From contig NZ_CP041348.1 in the NCBI RefSeq assembly GCF_009834365.1, forward strand, positions 342,001 through 406,000: a stretch of 64,000 nucleotides of DNA, in the 5' to 3' direction. The stretch is from Komagataeibacter xylinus. Its GTDB lineage: Bacteria; Pseudomonadota; Alphaproteobacteria; Acetobacterales; Acetobacteraceae. Below, piece after piece: positions 16,880 to 26,922 of this stretch. A program made the translations under genes and the position numbers. The number at the start of each line of letters is the position of its first letter. Position 1 is the first letter of the stretch. The notes beneath the pieces are model-generated. The model made no database searches, had not been told where the DNA came from, and was given only the letters and a program-made list of their open reading frames with translations.

Positions 16880-19489
16880 ATGACGGGTGTACCCTCGGGG
16901 CTTCGTGGCCCCCATCGCGCAGCGGCCGGGCATCGCTCCGGCCCCCATTCCGACCAGGTGGTCCGGGCTGTGCTCGGCCCGACCAATACCGGAAAGACGC
17001 ATCTCGCCATCGAGCGGCTGCTCTCGCATTCCAGCGGGGTGATCGGCTTCCCGCTCCGCCTGCTTGCCCGCGAGAACTACGACCGCATGGTGGCCCGCAA
17101 GGGCGCGCATGCCGTGGCGCTGATAACGGGGGAGGAAAAAATCATCCCGCCCAAGGCGCGCTGGTTTTCATGCACGGTCGAGGCCATGCCGCTCGACCGC
17201 CGGGTGGAATTCGTGGCGGTGGACGAGATCCAGCTCTGCGCCGACCCGGACCGGGGTCACATCTTTACCGACCGCCTGCTGCATGCGCGGGGCACGGCGG
17301 AGACAATGTTCCTTGGCGCCGACACCATCCGCAACCTGATCCGCCGCCTTGTGCCGGGCATCGAGATCGAACACCGCCCCCGCCTTTCGCAGCTCACCCA
17401 TGCGGGCGCATGCAAGCTGACGCGCCTGCCGCCACGCTCGGCCATTGTCGCGTTCTCGGCAGGCGAGGTTTACGCCATTGCCGAACTGCTGCGCCGCAGG
17501 CGGGGGGGCTGCGCCATCGTAATGGGCCAGCTTTCACCGCGCACGCGCAACGCGCAGGTGGCGCTGTATCAGGAAAAGGAAGTCGATTACCTCGTCGCAA
17601 CCGATGCCATCGGCATGGGGCTGAACATGGATGTGAACCATGTGGCCTTTGCCAGCCTGTCGAAATTCGATGGTTCACGCATCCGCCCGCTCACGGCAGG
17701 CGAGATCGCGCAGGTGGCGGGGCGTGCCGGGCGCGGCCTGCGCGATGGCACGTTTGGCACCACCGGCACCTGCCCGCCTTTGCATGAGGAACTGGCCGAG
17801 GCGGTGGAGCAGCACCGCTTCGACCCGCTCACCCGCCTGTCATGGCGCAACAGCGCGCTTGATTTCTCCTCGCCCGCCACCCTGCTTGGCAGCCTCAACC
17901 AGGCTTCCCCCCGGCCTGAGCTGATTGCAGGGCATGAAGCGAGCGACGTGCTGGCCCTTTCAGCACTCTCGGCCAACGCCGACATCCGCCCGCTGGTCCA
18001 TTCCCGCGCGGCGACCCGGCTGCTGTGGGAGAGCTGCCAGATCCCCGATTTCCGCAAGCTCGGCGATGACAGCCACATCCGTCTGTGCGGGCGCATCTTC
18101 ACCCACCTGATCAGCGATGGCCGCATTCCGGCTACATGGATGGAAAACCAGATCACCCATTTTTTCCAGACCGATGGCACCATCGACACGCTGATGCAGC
18201 GCCTGGCGGGGATTCGCGTGTGCAGCTACATCGCCGCCCGCCCCGGCTGGATCGCCAGTGCCGAACACTGGCAGGCCCGCACGCGCGAGGCGGAGGACCG
18301 GCTGTCGGACGTGCTGCACGAGCAGCTGACCGCCCGCTTTGTCGACCGCCGCGCCACCACGCTGATCCGCAGGCTGGATGAAGGCGGCCACGACAACCTG
18401 CTCTCCGCCGTGACCGCGCAGGGCAATGTGGTGGTGGAAGGCCACGAGGTTGGCCGGATTGCGGGCCTTGACCTGATTGCGGGCGAACATACCGATGCCG
18501 AGGATGGCCGCCTGCTCATGCGTGCCGCCCGCCGCGCCGTGCGCAGCGAGATTCCCCGCCGCGTGGCGCTTCTGGTGCAGGATGACGACCAGCAATTCAC
18601 CTTCTCGCCCGATGGCACGCATATCATGTGGCAGGGCATGAACCTCGCCCGCCTGCTGCCGGGTGCCGATGTGCTCTCGCCCCGCCCGCTGGTGCTCGAC
18701 AACCCACTGCTCGACAATGCCCAGCGCGAACGAATCCGCAATCGGCTCCAGGCCTGGATCGGGCAGGTCGTGCGCGAACATCTTGCCCCGCTTTTTGCCG
18801 TGCAGGCCGCCGTTGCTGCCACGCCTGAGCTGCGCGGCATCGTTCACCGCCTGCTCGAAGGCGCGGGCATTGCCCCCCTGCACCGGGGCGAGCGGCTCCC
18901 GCCCGAGATGCTGGGCCGCCTGCGCAGGCTGGGGGTGCGCGTAGGCCATTACACCCTGTTCATGCCCGCCATCCTGAAAGAGCGCCCGCTGCAGTTGCGC
19001 GGCTGGCTTGTAGCCATCAGCCTGAACATGCCCTGCCCCACCCTGCCCGCCATGAGCCGCATCACCCTGCCGCCCGATGCCCTGCCCCCGGCCTTCATGG
19101 ACCGCATGGGCTGGCTCGCGGCAGGACCTGTGCGCATACGGCTCGATATCGCGGAAAAATTCATTCGTGAACTGGCCCGCCTGACCCGTCGCGCGCCCGT
19201 GCCGCTGCCATCGCATCTGGCCTCACGGCTGGGCGTGCGCCGTGAAATGCTGGCCGCCGTGCTGAAGGGGCTCAACATGCGCGTGCACCACCCCCGCCCC
19301 ATGCCTGCTGACCGCTACGGGCCACCGGCCCCGATCATGATCCGCTTCCATGCGGAAGGCGAAAACACCAAGGCCGAAAAACCCCGCCCGGCGCAGCACC
19401 GCCAGGCCAGCAGGCGCGCTGCTGCCCGGCGCCCCCTGCGGCCCGACAGCCCCTTCGCCGCCCTTGCAACCCTTCTGGATCGGCCCTGA
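16880..19489 (+). CDS. SUV3-like ATP-dependent RNA helicase
   Basis: A superfamily 2 helicase of 869 aa related to mitochondrial SUV3. The Walker A motif is LGPTNTGKTHLA (residues ~33-43), motif II is VDEIQLCADPDRG, and motif VI is EIAQVAGRAGRG. TDAIGMGLNMDVNHVAF is the SUV3-type motif V region. The C-terminal half carries the family-specific domain and ends in a basic tail. The frame is open for more than 1 kb upstream, but that is the antisense of the aminopeptidase; the ATG at 16880 is the sensible start. The S4 gene follows after 4 bases. It probably acts in RNA turnover, by analogy. Confidence 0.9.
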   Translation: MTGVPSGLRGPHRAAAGHRSGPHSDQVVRAVLGPTNTGKTHLAIERLLSHSSGVIGFPLRLLARENYDRMVARKGAHAVALITGEEKIIPPKARWFSCTVEAMPLDRRVEFVAVDEIQLCADPDRGHIFTDRLLHARGTAETMFLGADTIRNLIRRLVPGIEIEHRPRLSQLTHAGACKLTRLPPRSAIVAFSAGEVYAIAELLRRRRGGCAIVMGQLSPRTRNAQVALYQEKEVDYLVATDAIGMGLNMDVNHVAFASLSKFDGSRIRPLTAGEIAQVAGRAGRGLRDGTFGTTGTCPPLHEELAEAVEQHRFDPLTRLSWRNSALDFSSPATLLGSLNQASPRPELIAGHEASDVLALSALSANADIRPLVHSRAATRLLWESCQIPDFRKLGDDSHIRLCGRIFTHLISDGRIPATWMENQITHFFQTDGTIDTLMQRLAGIRVCSYIAARPGWIASAEHWQARTREAEDRLSDVLHEQLTARFVDRRATTLIRRLDEGGHDNLLSAVTAQGNVVVEGHEVGRIAGLDLIAGEHTDAEDGRLLMRAARRAVRSEIPRRVALLVQDDDQQFTFSPDGTHIMWQGMNLARLLPGADVLSPRPLVLDNPLLDNAQRERIRNRLQAWIGQVVREHLAPLFAVQAAVAATPELRGIVHRLLEGAGIAPLHRGERLPPEMLGRLRRLGVRVGHYTLFMPAILKERPLQLRGWLVAISLNMPCPTLPAMSRITLPPDALPPAFMDRMGWLAAGPVRIRLDIAEKFIRELARLTRRAPVPLPSHLASRLGVRREMLAAVLKGLNMRVHHPRPMPADRYGPPAPIMIRFHAEGENTKAEKPRPAQHRQASRRAAARRPLRPDSPFAALATLLDRP

Positions 19490-19493
19490 GCGC

Positions 19494-19790
19494 ATGAAAC
19501 AGGCCCCTACCCCTCAGCCTCTGGCCCAGCGCGTGGATGTGTGGCTGTTCCATGCCCGTTTCGGGCGCAGCCGCAGCGCCTGCGCGCAGATCGCTACCAG
19601 CGGGCATGTGCGCATCAATCGCCAGCGTGTGACCAAGGCACATGCATTGGTGCGCACGGGCGACGTGCTGACCCTGCCCGCGCCTGACCGCAAGGCCGTG
19701 ATTGTCATTCGCGTGAAAGGCCAGGCGGAACGGCGCCAGGCGGCGCCACTTGCACAACTTCTGTATGAAATTGTTCCAGAAACTGCCTGA
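19494..19790 (+). CDS. S4 RNA-binding domain protein (HslR-like)
   Basis: A 98 aa protein made almost entirely of one S4 domain. RVDVWLFHARFGRSRSACAQ and GHVRINRQRVTKAHALVRTGDVLTL are the two halves of the RNA-binding fold. A basic C-terminal tail (KGQAERRQAAP) follows. HslR (Hsp15) rescues stalled 50S subunits that carry nascent chain-tRNA. It starts 4 bases after the SUV3-like helicase stops, so the two RNA-acting proteins are probably translated from one message. Confidence 0.88.
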   Translation: MKQAPTPQPLAQRVDVWLFHARFGRSRSACAQIATSGHVRINRQRVTKAHALVRTGDVLTLPAPDRKAVIVIRVKGQAERRQAAPLAQLLYEIVPETA

Positions 19791-19979
19791 ATATTGTGGC
19801 GATAGGGACAATACAGGCACCGATTATGCATTAGCCGCCGTCTTGGGCTTGCCACGACCGTAAAACACTCTCATATCTTCCGCCATTCCCGATGAGGTCA
19901 TGCCCCCTGTGGCGCCTCGTCCCTTTCCATGGCTGGGCCTACTGCCACAGGCCACACAAATAACGATCGGAGATAGGCG

Positions 19980-20312
19980 ATGACCTATGTGGTCACCGAA
20001 AACTGCATTCGCTGCAAATTCACAGATTGTGTCGAAGTCTGTCCGGTTGACTGCTTCTACGCGGGTGAGAACTTTCTCGTAATCAATCCGGATGAATGCA
20101 TCGACTGCGGCGTATGCGAACCGGAATGCCCGGCTGAGGCCATCTTCCCCGATAGCGATGATCGCGCCACTCCCTGGGCTGAACTCAACGCCAAATACGC
20201 TGCCATCTGGCCCAACATCACCCGCAAGATCGATGCCCCGGCCGATGCCGAGGAATGGAAAGACAAGCCCGGCAAGAAAGACATGCTTTCCCCCGAGCCG
20301 CAGAAGGGCTGA
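19980..20312 (+). CDS. fdxA: 7Fe ferredoxin (FdxA)
   Basis: A low-potential electron carrier of 110 aa with one [3Fe-4S] and one [4Fe-4S] cluster. Cysteines 9, 17 and 50 fit the 3Fe site; cysteines 21, 40, 43 and 46 fit the 4Fe site. Extra cysteines at 12 and 25 are as in FdxA relatives. The C-terminal half (residues 60-110) is the acidic and Lys-rich tail of the AvFdI type. A strong GGAGATAGGCG precedes the ATG. In many alphaproteobacteria the helicase-S4-fdxA run continues to carD (recalled); here it stops and the oxidase operon follows. Confidence 0.95.
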   Translation: MTYVVTENCIRCKFTDCVEVCPVDCFYAGENFLVINPDECIDCGVCEPECPAEAIFPDSDDRATPWAELNAKYAAIWPNITRKIDAPADAEEWKDKPGKKDMLSPEPQKG

Positions 20313-20338
20313 TCCCGCCTTTCCTGGCAGAACCCAAT

Positions 20339-20377
20339 AAAAAAGACCGGCACGGTTTCCCGTGCCGGTCTTTTTTT
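20339..20377. terminator. Bidirectional terminator between fdxA and cyoD
   Basis: An 11-bp stem (GACCGGCACGG / CCGTGCCGGTC) with a TTT-type loop is flanked by A6 on the left and T7 on the right. It can therefore end both the plus-strand fdxA message and the minus-strand cyo message. Confidence 0.92.
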
Positions 20378-20434
20378 ATGCCGTCTGGCCCGGGGATGGT
20401 TGCCCACCCCCAAAGCCCAGCATGAAGCCGCGTA

Positions 20435-20764
20435 TCAGCGCGACATCATGTTGATGGACGTGTCATGCATGATGAACATCGTGCCGGCCACGAGGACCAG
20501 AACCGACAGCACCGTGAATGTAAACGCCATGACGTTCCAGCGCTGCTCGGACGAACCGTTCATGTGCAGGAAGTAGATCAGGTGAACCACGATCTGGACC
20601 ACCGCCAGCAGGGCGATCGCCCCACCGGTGGCGGACGGTGACATCGCATGCGACATCACCAGACCGAAGGCTGCTACCGTCAGGATAACGGCAAGTACGA
20701 ACCCGGTAAGGTAAGATCCTACGCTACCATGGCCCTCTCCCGAGGATGAAATATGATCAGCCAT
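20435..20764 (-). CDS. cyoD: Cytochrome o ubiquinol oxidase subunit IV
   Basis: A 109 aa small subunit with three membrane helices (GSYLTGFVLAVILTVAAFGLV, the central GAIALLAVVQIVVHLIYFLH, and VLSVLVLVAGTMFIMH). It helps assemble and stabilise the CuB site of the quinol oxidase. The HLIYFLHMN segment is typical of CyoD. Its ATG overlaps the cyoC stop codon by one base (TGATG), so it is translationally coupled as the last gene of the cyo operon. Confidence 0.95.
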   Translation of the reverse strand: MADHISSSGEGHGSVGSYLTGFVLAVILTVAAFGLVMSHAMSPSATGGAIALLAVVQIVVHLIYFLHMNGSSEQRWNVMAFTFTVLSVLVLVAGTMFIMHDTSINMMSR

Positions 20765-21369
20765 CAGAGCACACCCATCAGATAGACAAAGGTGAAGACA
20801 CAGATCCAGACAATGTCCAGGAAGTGCCAGAACAGGCTGAGGCAGGTCAGCTTGCCGATCATGCGCTCGTTCAGCTCAGTCTTGCCAGCCGTCTGGAACA
20901 GCAGGACCGCCATCCACAGCAGGCCGCAGGTGACATGCAGACCATGCGTGCCAACCAGCGTGAAGAAGGCGGACAGGAACGCGCTGCGATCCGGGCCGTT
21001 GCCTTCGGCAATCATGTGCGAGAACTCGCGGATTTCCATGAACAGGAAGCCCAGCCCCAGCAGGAAGGTCACCCCGAGCCAGGTCCGCATGGTGCTGACC
21101 TTGTTCTCGTGGGCGGCGATCATGCCAAAACCGTAGGTGATGGAGCTGAACAGCAGGATAGCCGTTTCAATGCCAACACCCGAAAGTTCGAACACTTCGT
21201 GGCCGGTCGGACCGCCGGCAAACTGGTCACGCAACACCGCGAACACTGCGAACAGCGTACCGAAGATGATGCAGTCCGTCATCAGATACAGCCAGAACCC
21301 GAACACCACGGGAGATTCGTGGTGTTCATCATGGGCATGGGCTGCATCAGCAGTCATGTTTTGCGCCAT
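20764..21369 (-). CDS. cyoC: Cytochrome o ubiquinol oxidase subunit III
   Basis: A 201 aa membrane subunit with five helices, homologous to cytochrome oxidase subunit III. Visible features are [20 protein letters not shown] at the N terminus, the [18 protein letters not shown] segment, and the [20 protein letters not shown] end typical of CyoC. An N-terminal His/Asp-rich tail ([12 protein letters not shown]) precedes the first helix. It overlaps cyoB by one base (TAATG) and cyoD by one base. Confidence 0.96.
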   Translation of the reverse strand: MAQNMTADAAHAHDEHHESPVVFGFWLYLMTDCIIFGTLFAVFAVLRDQFAGGPTGHEVFELSGVGIETAILLFSSITYGFGMIAAHENKVSTMRTWLGVTFLLGLGFLFMEIREFSHMIAEGNGPDRSAFLSAFFTLVGTHGLHVTCGLLWMAVLLFQTAGKTELNERMIGKLTCLSLFWHFLDIVWICVFTFVYLMGVL

Positions 21370-23363
21370 TATTCCGCTGCCTGTGCTGCCATAAGGTTAT
21401 GGGTGTGCTCCTGCTCGATACGAGCCACCTCGGACACCGGCACATAGTAATCGACGTCATTGTCAGCCGAACGTGCGATCACCGTAGCGATGACACCGAT
21501 CAGACCAACAGCCGCCAGCCACCAGATGTACCAGATAGCACCGAAGCCAAGCACGAAGCTGAAGGCACCGATCAGGAAACCGCATGCCGTGTTCTTGGGC
21601 ATGTGGATGGGCTGATAGTCACCACCTGCGCGACGCGTATCGATACCCGCTTCCTTGTCGTGGGCAAAAGCGTCGAGCTCGTGCACTTCCGGCAGGATGG
21701 CGAAGTTATAGAACGGCGGCGGCGAAGAAGTGGACCATTCCAGCGTACGAGCGTTCCACGGATCGCCCGTCAGGTCACGGTTCTCGGCCAGGTTACGGTC
21801 GCGGATCGAGACATAGAGCTGGGTCAGCTGGCACACGATACCGCATGCAATCAGCACAGCACCGGCTTCAGCAATCAGCAGCCAAGGGTGCCATTCCGGG
21901 TTGTCGTAGTGGTTCATACGACGGGTCATGCCCTCGAAACCAACGACATACAGCGGCATGAACGCCACATAGAAGCCAATGAACCAGCACCAGAACGCCC
22001 GCTTGCCCCATGCTTCGTTCAGCTTGAAGCCGAAAGACTTGGGGAACCAGAAGTTCATGGCCGCCACATAGCCGAAATACACACCGCCGATAATCACGTT
22101 ATGGAAGTGAGCGATAACGAACAGCGAGTTATGCAGCACGAAGTCGGAAGCCGGGATGGCGAGCATCACGCCGGTCATGCCACCGATGGAGAAGGTGATC
22201 ATGAAGCCGATCACCCAGTACATGGTCGCATGGAACTCGATGCGGCCCTTATACATGGTGAACAGCCAGTTGAAGATTTTCACGCCAGTCGGAACGGCGA
22301 TGATCATCGTCATGATGCCGAAGAACGCGTTCACGTTCGGGCCAGCACCCATGGTGAAGAAGTGGTGAACCCACACCACCAGCGACAGGACCATGATGGA
22401 AGCGGTCGCGTAGACCATGGTCTTGTAGCCGAAGAGCGGCTTGCGGGAGAAGGTCTGCGTGATTTCGGAGAAGGCACCGAAGGCAGGCAGGACCAGGATG
22501 TACACTTCCGGATGGCCCCAGCCCCAGATCACGCTCAGATAGAGCATCTGGTTGCCGCCGCCGTCGTTGGTGAAGAAGTGCATGCCCAGGTAACGGTCCA
22601 GACCCAGCAGGCCCATGGCCACGGTCAGGATCGGGAAGGCAACCATGATCAGCACGGTGGTGCAGAAGATGGTCCAGGTGAACACCGGCATACGCATGTA
22701 GGTCATGCCCGGCGCACGCATCTTCACGATGGTCGCGAAGAAGTTCACACCCGTCAGCAGCGTGCCCACACCGGACAGCTGAACCGCCCAGATATAGTAG
22801 TCAACACCGACGCCGGGGCTGAACTGCTGCTCGGACAGGGGCGGGTAAGCCAGCCAGCCGCACTGCGAGAACTCACCGATGAACAGCGAGACGTTGACCA
22901 GCAGGAAGCTGATGGTCGTCATCCAGAAGCTCAGCGTGTTCACGAACGGGAAGGCCACGTCGCGCGCACCGATCTGCAGCGGCACCACGATGTTCATCAG
23001 ACCCTGCATGAACGCCATGGCCATGAAGAAGATCATGATCGTGCCGTGAGCGGAGAAGATCTGGTCATAGTGGTGCGGCGGCAGGTAGCCGGGGTTGCCG
23101 GCATAGGCCAGCGCGAGCTGGGAGCGCATCATGATCGCGTCCGCAAAACCACGGAACAGCGCCACGAGGGCCACAACGATATACATGACACCAATGCGCT
23201 TGTGGTCGACCGAGGTCAGCCATTCACGCCAAAGGTAGCCCCATTTACCGTAATAGGTGATGAGACCGACAACGGCGAGACCCGCGATAGCGGCACCGAT
23301 GAACGTCCCAACAAGGATCGGCACATCATAAGGGATGGCCGACAAAGTTAATTTGCCAAACAT
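21369..23363 (-). CDS. cyoB: Cytochrome o ubiquinol oxidase subunit I
   Basis: The catalytic haem-copper subunit (664 aa, as in E. coli CyoB). It holds the low-spin haem, the high-spin haem and CuB, and pumps protons. The CuB and proton-path signature is [17 protein letters not shown] (Glu and the His-Tyr pair present). VHHFFT supplies two more CuB histidines, and HFHNVIIGG supplies the haem ligands. The early [13 protein letters not shown] segment carries a low-spin haem His. It starts 5 bases after cyoA ends. In acetic acid bacteria this enzyme takes electrons from periplasmic alcohol oxidation through ubiquinol. Confidence 0.98.
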   Translation of the reverse strand: MFGKLTLSAIPYDVPILVGTFIGAAIAGLAVVGLITYYGKWGYLWREWLTSVDHKRIGVMYIVVALVALFRGFADAIMMRSQLALAYAGNPGYLPPHHYDQIFSAHGTIMIFFMAMAFMQGLMNIVVPLQIGARDVAFPFVNTLSFWMTTISFLLVNVSLFIGEFSQCGWLAYPPLSEQQFSPGVGVDYYIWAVQLSGVGTLLTGVNFFATIVKMRAPGMTYMRMPVFTWTIFCTTVLIMVAFPILTVAMGLLGLDRYLGMHFFTNDGGGNQMLYLSVIWGWGHPEVYILVLPAFGAFSEITQTFSRKPLFGYKTMVYATASIMVLSLVVWVHHFFTMGAGPNVNAFFGIMTMIIAVPTGVKIFNWLFTMYKGRIEFHATMYWVIGFMITFSIGGMTGVMLAIPASDFVLHNSLFVIAHFHNVIIGGVYFGYVAAMNFWFPKSFGFKLNEAWGKRAFWCWFIGFYVAFMPLYVVGFEGMTRRMNHYDNPEWHPWLLIAEAGAVLIACGIVCQLTQLYVSIRDRNLAENRDLTGDPWNARTLEWSTSSPPPFYNFAILPEVHELDAFAHDKEAGIDTRRAGGDYQPIHMPKNTACGFLIGAFSFVLGFGAIWYIWWLAAVGLIGVIATVIARSADNDVDYYVPVSEVARIEQEHTHNLMAAQAAE

Positions 23364-23368
23364 CTGTC

Positions 23369-24295
23369 CTATTCCTTCATGTTCATGTCGGACATCGCGG
23401 ACTGCTGCACGTGCAGCATCTTGCCGGTGCTCTTGTCCATGACCATGCCGTCATTGTACTTGGCAACGATGGCATCGAAGAGACCCGCATCGACATGCGA
23501 GAAGTATTCAACCGGATTGGCCTCGCTCGGCGCGGCCAGCTTCGGATAGCTTGCGCTGTCCAGCTGCTCGGAAGAAGCCTTCACCTTCTCGACCCACGCG
23601 CTGTACTGGTCCGCCGGCATTGCCAGCGCACGGAAGCGCATGTCGGAGAAGCCCTTGCCGCTGAAGTTGGAGGACTCACCCTGGAAGTCACCCGCTTCGT
23701 TGGCGATCAGGTGCAGCTGTGTCTGCATCCCGGCCATGGCATAGATCATCGTACCGAGCTGCGGGATGAAGAACGAGTTCATCACGGAGTCAGAGGTGAT
23801 CCGGAAATCGACCGGCGTATTCACCGGCATGGCCATCTGATTGACGGTTGCGATCCCTTCATCCGGATAGATAAAGAGCCACTTCCAGTCCAGTGCCACA
23901 ACATCGACATGAATTGGCTTGACGTTGGCTTCAGCCTCGAGCGGCTTGTACGGGTCAAGTGAATGACATGTCTGATAGGTCAGTACCGCCAGGAACAGAA
24001 TGATCAGGCTGGGGATTGCCCAGATGATCACTTCGATCTTGTTGGAATGCGACCATTTCGGCAGGTATTCCGCCGAAGTGTTGGACTGACGGTACTGCCA
24101 TGCGAACAGTAGCGTCAGGATACATACCGGTATGACAACCAGCAGCATCGCGTAGGTCGAGGTCAGGATCAGGCTTTTTTCCTGAGCACCGACAACGCCC
24201 TTGGGATCAAGTGTATCCCAGGTACAGCCTGCTAACAGCGCTGCTGAAGATAGGCTCATCAGCTTTGTTAATCTCGGCAAGATTTTTTTCTTCAT
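23369..24295 (-). CDS. cyoA: Cytochrome o ubiquinol oxidase subunit II
   Basis: A lipoprotein subunit of 308 aa. A signal peptide ending [10 protein letters not shown] gives a lipidated Cys. Two helices follow ([20 protein letters not shown] and [18 protein letters not shown]), then a periplasmic cupredoxin-like domain without the CuA cysteines, as expected for a quinol oxidase ([20 protein letters not shown]). I start at the ATG at 24295 because GAGG lies 7 bases ahead. In-frame ATGs at 24319 and 24349 lack this. It leads the cyoABCD operon after a long untranslated region. Confidence 0.96.
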   Translation of the reverse strand: MKKKILPRLTKLMSLSSAALLAGCTWDTLDPKGVVGAQEKSLILTSTYAMLLVVIPVCILTLLFAWQYRQSNTSAEYLPKWSHSNKIEVIIWAIPSLIILFLAVLTYQTCHSLDPYKPLEAEANVKPIHVDVVALDWKWLFIYPDEGIATVNQMAMPVNTPVDFRITSDSVMNSFFIPQLGTMIYAMAGMQTQLHLIANEAGDFQGESSNFSGKGFSDMRFRALAMPADQYSAWVEKVKASSEQLDSASYPKLAAPSEANPVEYFSHVDAGLFDAIVAKYNDGMVMDKSTGKMLHVQQSAMSDMNMKE

Positions 24296-24858
24296 CTCAC
24301 GCCTCGTTGGTTTCGACATCACCCTGTTTTGCTCACATCCTCGCTTCATCCACGGGCTTAGACAACAGCGGCCACGTTATACGCATGGCGGGAAAAAGCA
24401 TTCTGCTTCCCCGGCATCCAGCGACATCGCGCCTGAGTCGACTTCCGAAAACGACAATCGCCTCTTTCGGTTTGCATCCGTCATGAGTTAGTTGCCGACC
24501 GGCTGGCCATGACCTTGATCAATACGGCCTGCCAGACCTTACGTAAATATTACTCTCAGGGCAGATCGGACCTGAATCGCGATGCCGTCCTGTGTGCTGA
24601 AGCGCATGTCCTGTGCCGCATACCCTTTCATATGGTTTTTCTATTCAAGGGTTATCCGACCTGAACGGCCTCGTAGGCAAGCCTTCACATAATATTTCAA
24701 TAGATTTCATTGCTTAAAATTTATCTTATAAAATCGTTGTTTTACAATGCCTTAAACGGGTGTCATTAACCTCACACTCTCGTCATCATATAATTTCCAT
24801 ATATGAATAAGTCTTATCTTTTTTAACAGAAGGACCTTCCCGACCCCTCCATCAACGC
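24296..24858. other. Gene-free region upstream of cyoA
   Basis: About 560 bases without a credible gene. The half nearest cyoA has ordinary GC. The part at 24660-24840 is strongly AT-rich (runs such as TTAAAATTTATCTTATAAAA) and could hold upstream promoter or regulator sites for the minus-strand cyo operon. I could not assign a confident -35/-10 pair or a complete FNR site. A TTGATCAA sequence at about 24513 lacks the spacer that an FNR box needs. Confidence 0.5.
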
Positions 24859-24890
24859 AAAAAGGGCCGCCACGGTGGTGGCAGCCCTTC
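24859..24890 (-). terminator. Terminator of the BAX inhibitor-1 gene
   Basis: On the minus strand, GGGCTGCCAC / GTGGCGGCCC is followed by TTTTT. It lies about 55 bases past the stop codon of the gene at 24946. Confidence 0.82.
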
Positions 24891-24945
24891 TCATGCAGGC
24901 AAACAGGACTTAGGCAGTCCTTAATAAAGGCAGGAATCCTGTCGA

Positions 24946-25716
24946 TCAGTCGTTACTGCTGTTGCGCACGCCCATGAACTGCAGCAGGAACTGGAACAGG
25001 TTGATGAAGTTCAGATAAAGGTTCAGCGCGTCATAGACGGACCGCTTCGCGGCCATGTCCGGCCCTTCATAGGCCGCGACCTGCTGGTAGGTGGCCTTGA
25101 TGTTCTGGGTATCGAACATGGTCAGCCCCACGAACAGCAGCACGCCCGCGGCGCTGTAGACGAAATACAGCGCAGGGCTGTGCAGGAACATGTTCACCAC
25201 GCCCGCAATGATCAGGCCGAACAGCCCCATCATGAAGAACGAGCCAAAGCGGCTGAGGTCGGTACGAGTCGTGTAACCCCAGATGGACATGGTGCAGAAG
25301 GTCGCCGCGGTAATGAAGAAGACGCGCGTGACCGAAACCCCCGTGAACACCATGAAAATGTTGGAAAGGCTCGCCCCCATCACGCCGCAGAACAGCCAGA
25401 ACAGGGTCTGCACCGCCTGGGTGGACAGCCGGTTGACCCCGAACGACATGACCAGGACGAAACCGAGCGGCGCGATCATGGCCAGCATGCCAAGCCCGGT
25501 CGGCTTGATCGTGCCCAGGGCAGGCACATACTGGAAGAACAGCGACTGCAGTTGGGTGTTGGCAATCAGGTACGCGACCAGTCCCGTCAGGACCAGCCCG
25601 GATGCCATCCAGTTATAGACTCGCAGCATATAGGCGCGCAGGCCCATATCGACGGAGCCCATGGCACTCTCAGCGGTGGGGCGGATGAAACTCCGCGAAT
25701 CAGGGCCAAAAGCCAT
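24946..25716 (-). CDS. BAX inhibitor-1/YccA family membrane protein
   Basis: A seven-helix inner membrane protein of 256 aa. The N-terminal soluble stretch (RSFIRPTAESAMGSVDMGLRAY) is followed by VYNWMASGLVLTGLVAYLIA. It ends with the family hallmark LNLYLNFINLFQFLLQFMG. Asp pairs such as FDTQN and the C-terminal Asn/Asp cluster correspond to positions linked to Ca2+/H+ leak in BsYetJ. YccA binds and restrains FtsH in E. coli, so either role is possible. It is a single gene with its own terminator, divergent from thpR. Confidence 0.92.
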   Translation of the reverse strand: MAFGPDSRSFIRPTAESAMGSVDMGLRAYMLRVYNWMASGLVLTGLVAYLIANTQLQSLFFQYVPALGTIKPTGLGMLAMIAPLGFVLVMSFGVNRLSTQAVQTLFWLFCGVMGASLSNIFMVFTGVSVTRVFFITAATFCTMSIWGYTTRTDLSRFGSFFMMGLFGLIIAGVVNMFLHSPALYFVYSAAGVLLFVGLTMFDTQNIKATYQQVAAYEGPDMAAKRSVYDALNLYLNFINLFQFLLQFMGVRNSSND

Positions 25717-25911
25717 TTGTTGTTTCCTTCCTCCACGTCCGTGACTGACGTGCGTCTGCCTGCATGTGGGCTCATGCTAGACGCGGTTCAAGAACATCAG
25801 CGTGACGAACACATTACAATGCGGCAACACGCTCCGCATTTTACAACACTATATATACTGTACAGGGTATGCGGCATGTGCCGTTTTGTCTTTCTGCCAA
25901 AAAGGTGCCGG

Positions 25912-26460
25912 ATGCGTCTGTTCATTGGTCTTGAACTCCCCCTTCCCCTCACGCGCGCCCTCGCTGGCCTGCGGGGCAACCTGCCCGACGTGACGTGGTC
26001 TCCACCGGAGTCCTATCACCTCACGCTGCATTATCTGGGTGAGGTGACGCACGGCCATGTGCTTGAAGACATTCACCACGCCCTGAGTGCCATAACAGCA
26101 GCCCCCCCAACACTAACCCTGACCGCGCCCGGGCTGTTTGAGCCTGAAACCCACTACGGGCCGGATACGCTATGGATCGGCTGCGCGCCCGATGCCGCCC
26201 TGACCCACCTGCAGCAGCGAGTCCGCGCCACCATGAACCGGATCCTGCCTAGCGCCGCCCGGTCCGCGCGCCGCTTTGTGCCGCATGTGACGATGGGCCG
26301 CCTGCAACACCCCGATCTGCTCCGCCGGCAGGCCTGGCTGGCCGCCATGCCGCCCATGCCTGAGGGCGAGCCGGTGGGTCACTTCACGCTTTTCCAGTCC
26401 CTGCGCCATGCGGACGGCCCGGTTTATGACGCTCTGGAACATTATCCGCTACAGAGCTGA
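25912..26460 (+). CDS. thpR: RNA 2',3'-cyclic phosphodiesterase (ThpR)
   Basis: A 2H-phosphoesterase of 182 aa that opens 2',3'-cyclic phosphate ends of RNA and is related to 2'-5' RNA ligase. Both HxT/Sx motifs are present: HLTL near residue 40 in SPPESYHLTLHYLG, and HVTM near residue 124 in RFVPHVTMGRL. It starts MRLFIGLEL, the usual ThpR N terminus. The ATG at 25912 follows AAAAAGGTGCCGG. The gene stands alone between the BI-1 gene and the adhA promoter region. Confidence 0.93.
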   Translation: MRLFIGLELPLPLTRALAGLRGNLPDVTWSPPESYHLTLHYLGEVTHGHVLEDIHHALSAITAAPPTLTLTAPGLFEPETHYGPDTLWIGCAPDAALTHLQQRVRATMNRILPSAARSARRFVPHVTMGRLQHPDLLRRQAWLAAMPPMPEGEPVGHFTLFQSLRHADGPVYDALEHYPLQS

Positions 26461-26922
26461 TTCTCTGCCCTGATCCGTTACGCGTACGGCTTGAAGCAGA
26501 TGGTCGTTTCACCAAAAATTTATGCCATTCATGAATAATAAAAATATATTTCTCATCATTTATTGTGAAACGCCTGTCGCGCGGTCTCAGGCGGCTCTTC
26601 TCATTCTTGCTGCAATATCAACATATTTTAAAAAAAACTCCGCTGGAATTAGCTATCCGATTCATTGCTTATCAGACAACATATTCACGTTTTAGTGAGC
26701 CTGAACACTAAAATGTCAGGAGACGGGCGTGCTAGCCTCGGTATGTTCGGATGAAACGGACTACCTGCTTTATCTCCCTGCCCGAAGCCGGTTTCCTGTC
26801 TGGTCGGAAAATGAGCGCCGCCCGCGCTTTTTGCCGGTTACATTCAGAAAGCCTGCCCGGACGGAAAGTTGCAGCGGCGGCGTCCTGAATTCGAAACCGT
26901 TAGTTTTCTGAGGACATCACAT
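26461..26922 (+). promoter_or_regulatory. adhA upstream region (no gene)
   Basis: This 460-base gap before adhA contains no convincing ORF. It is AT-rich at 26510-26700. It holds a perfect ATTCATGAAT palindrome at 26527-26536 and an 8-8-8 inverted repeat at 26690-26713. A ribosome site (TGAGGA) lies 9 bases before the adhA ATG. A long leader is likely for this highly expressed operon. Confidence 0.6.
26690..26713. promoter_or_regulatory. Candidate operator upstream of adhA
   Basis: TTTTAGTG, 8 spacer bases (AGCCTGAA), then CACTAAAA: a perfect 8-bp inverted repeat with a centre-to-centre distance of 16 bases, about 210 bases before adhA. It is not followed by a T run, so a terminator role is unlikely. 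The spacing suits a dimeric regulator. Confidence 0.5.

Noticed and set aside
21399..23351. A 650-codon open frame antisense to cyoB
   Set aside because: It is rich in His, Glu, Gln and Arg, as expected for the reverse complement of a membrane protein gene; cyoB is certain.
24510..24525. TTGATCAA upstream of cyoA as an FNR site
   Set aside because: The FNR consensus needs a four-base spacer between half sites (TTGAT-N4-ATCAA); here the halves abut, so this is probably chance.
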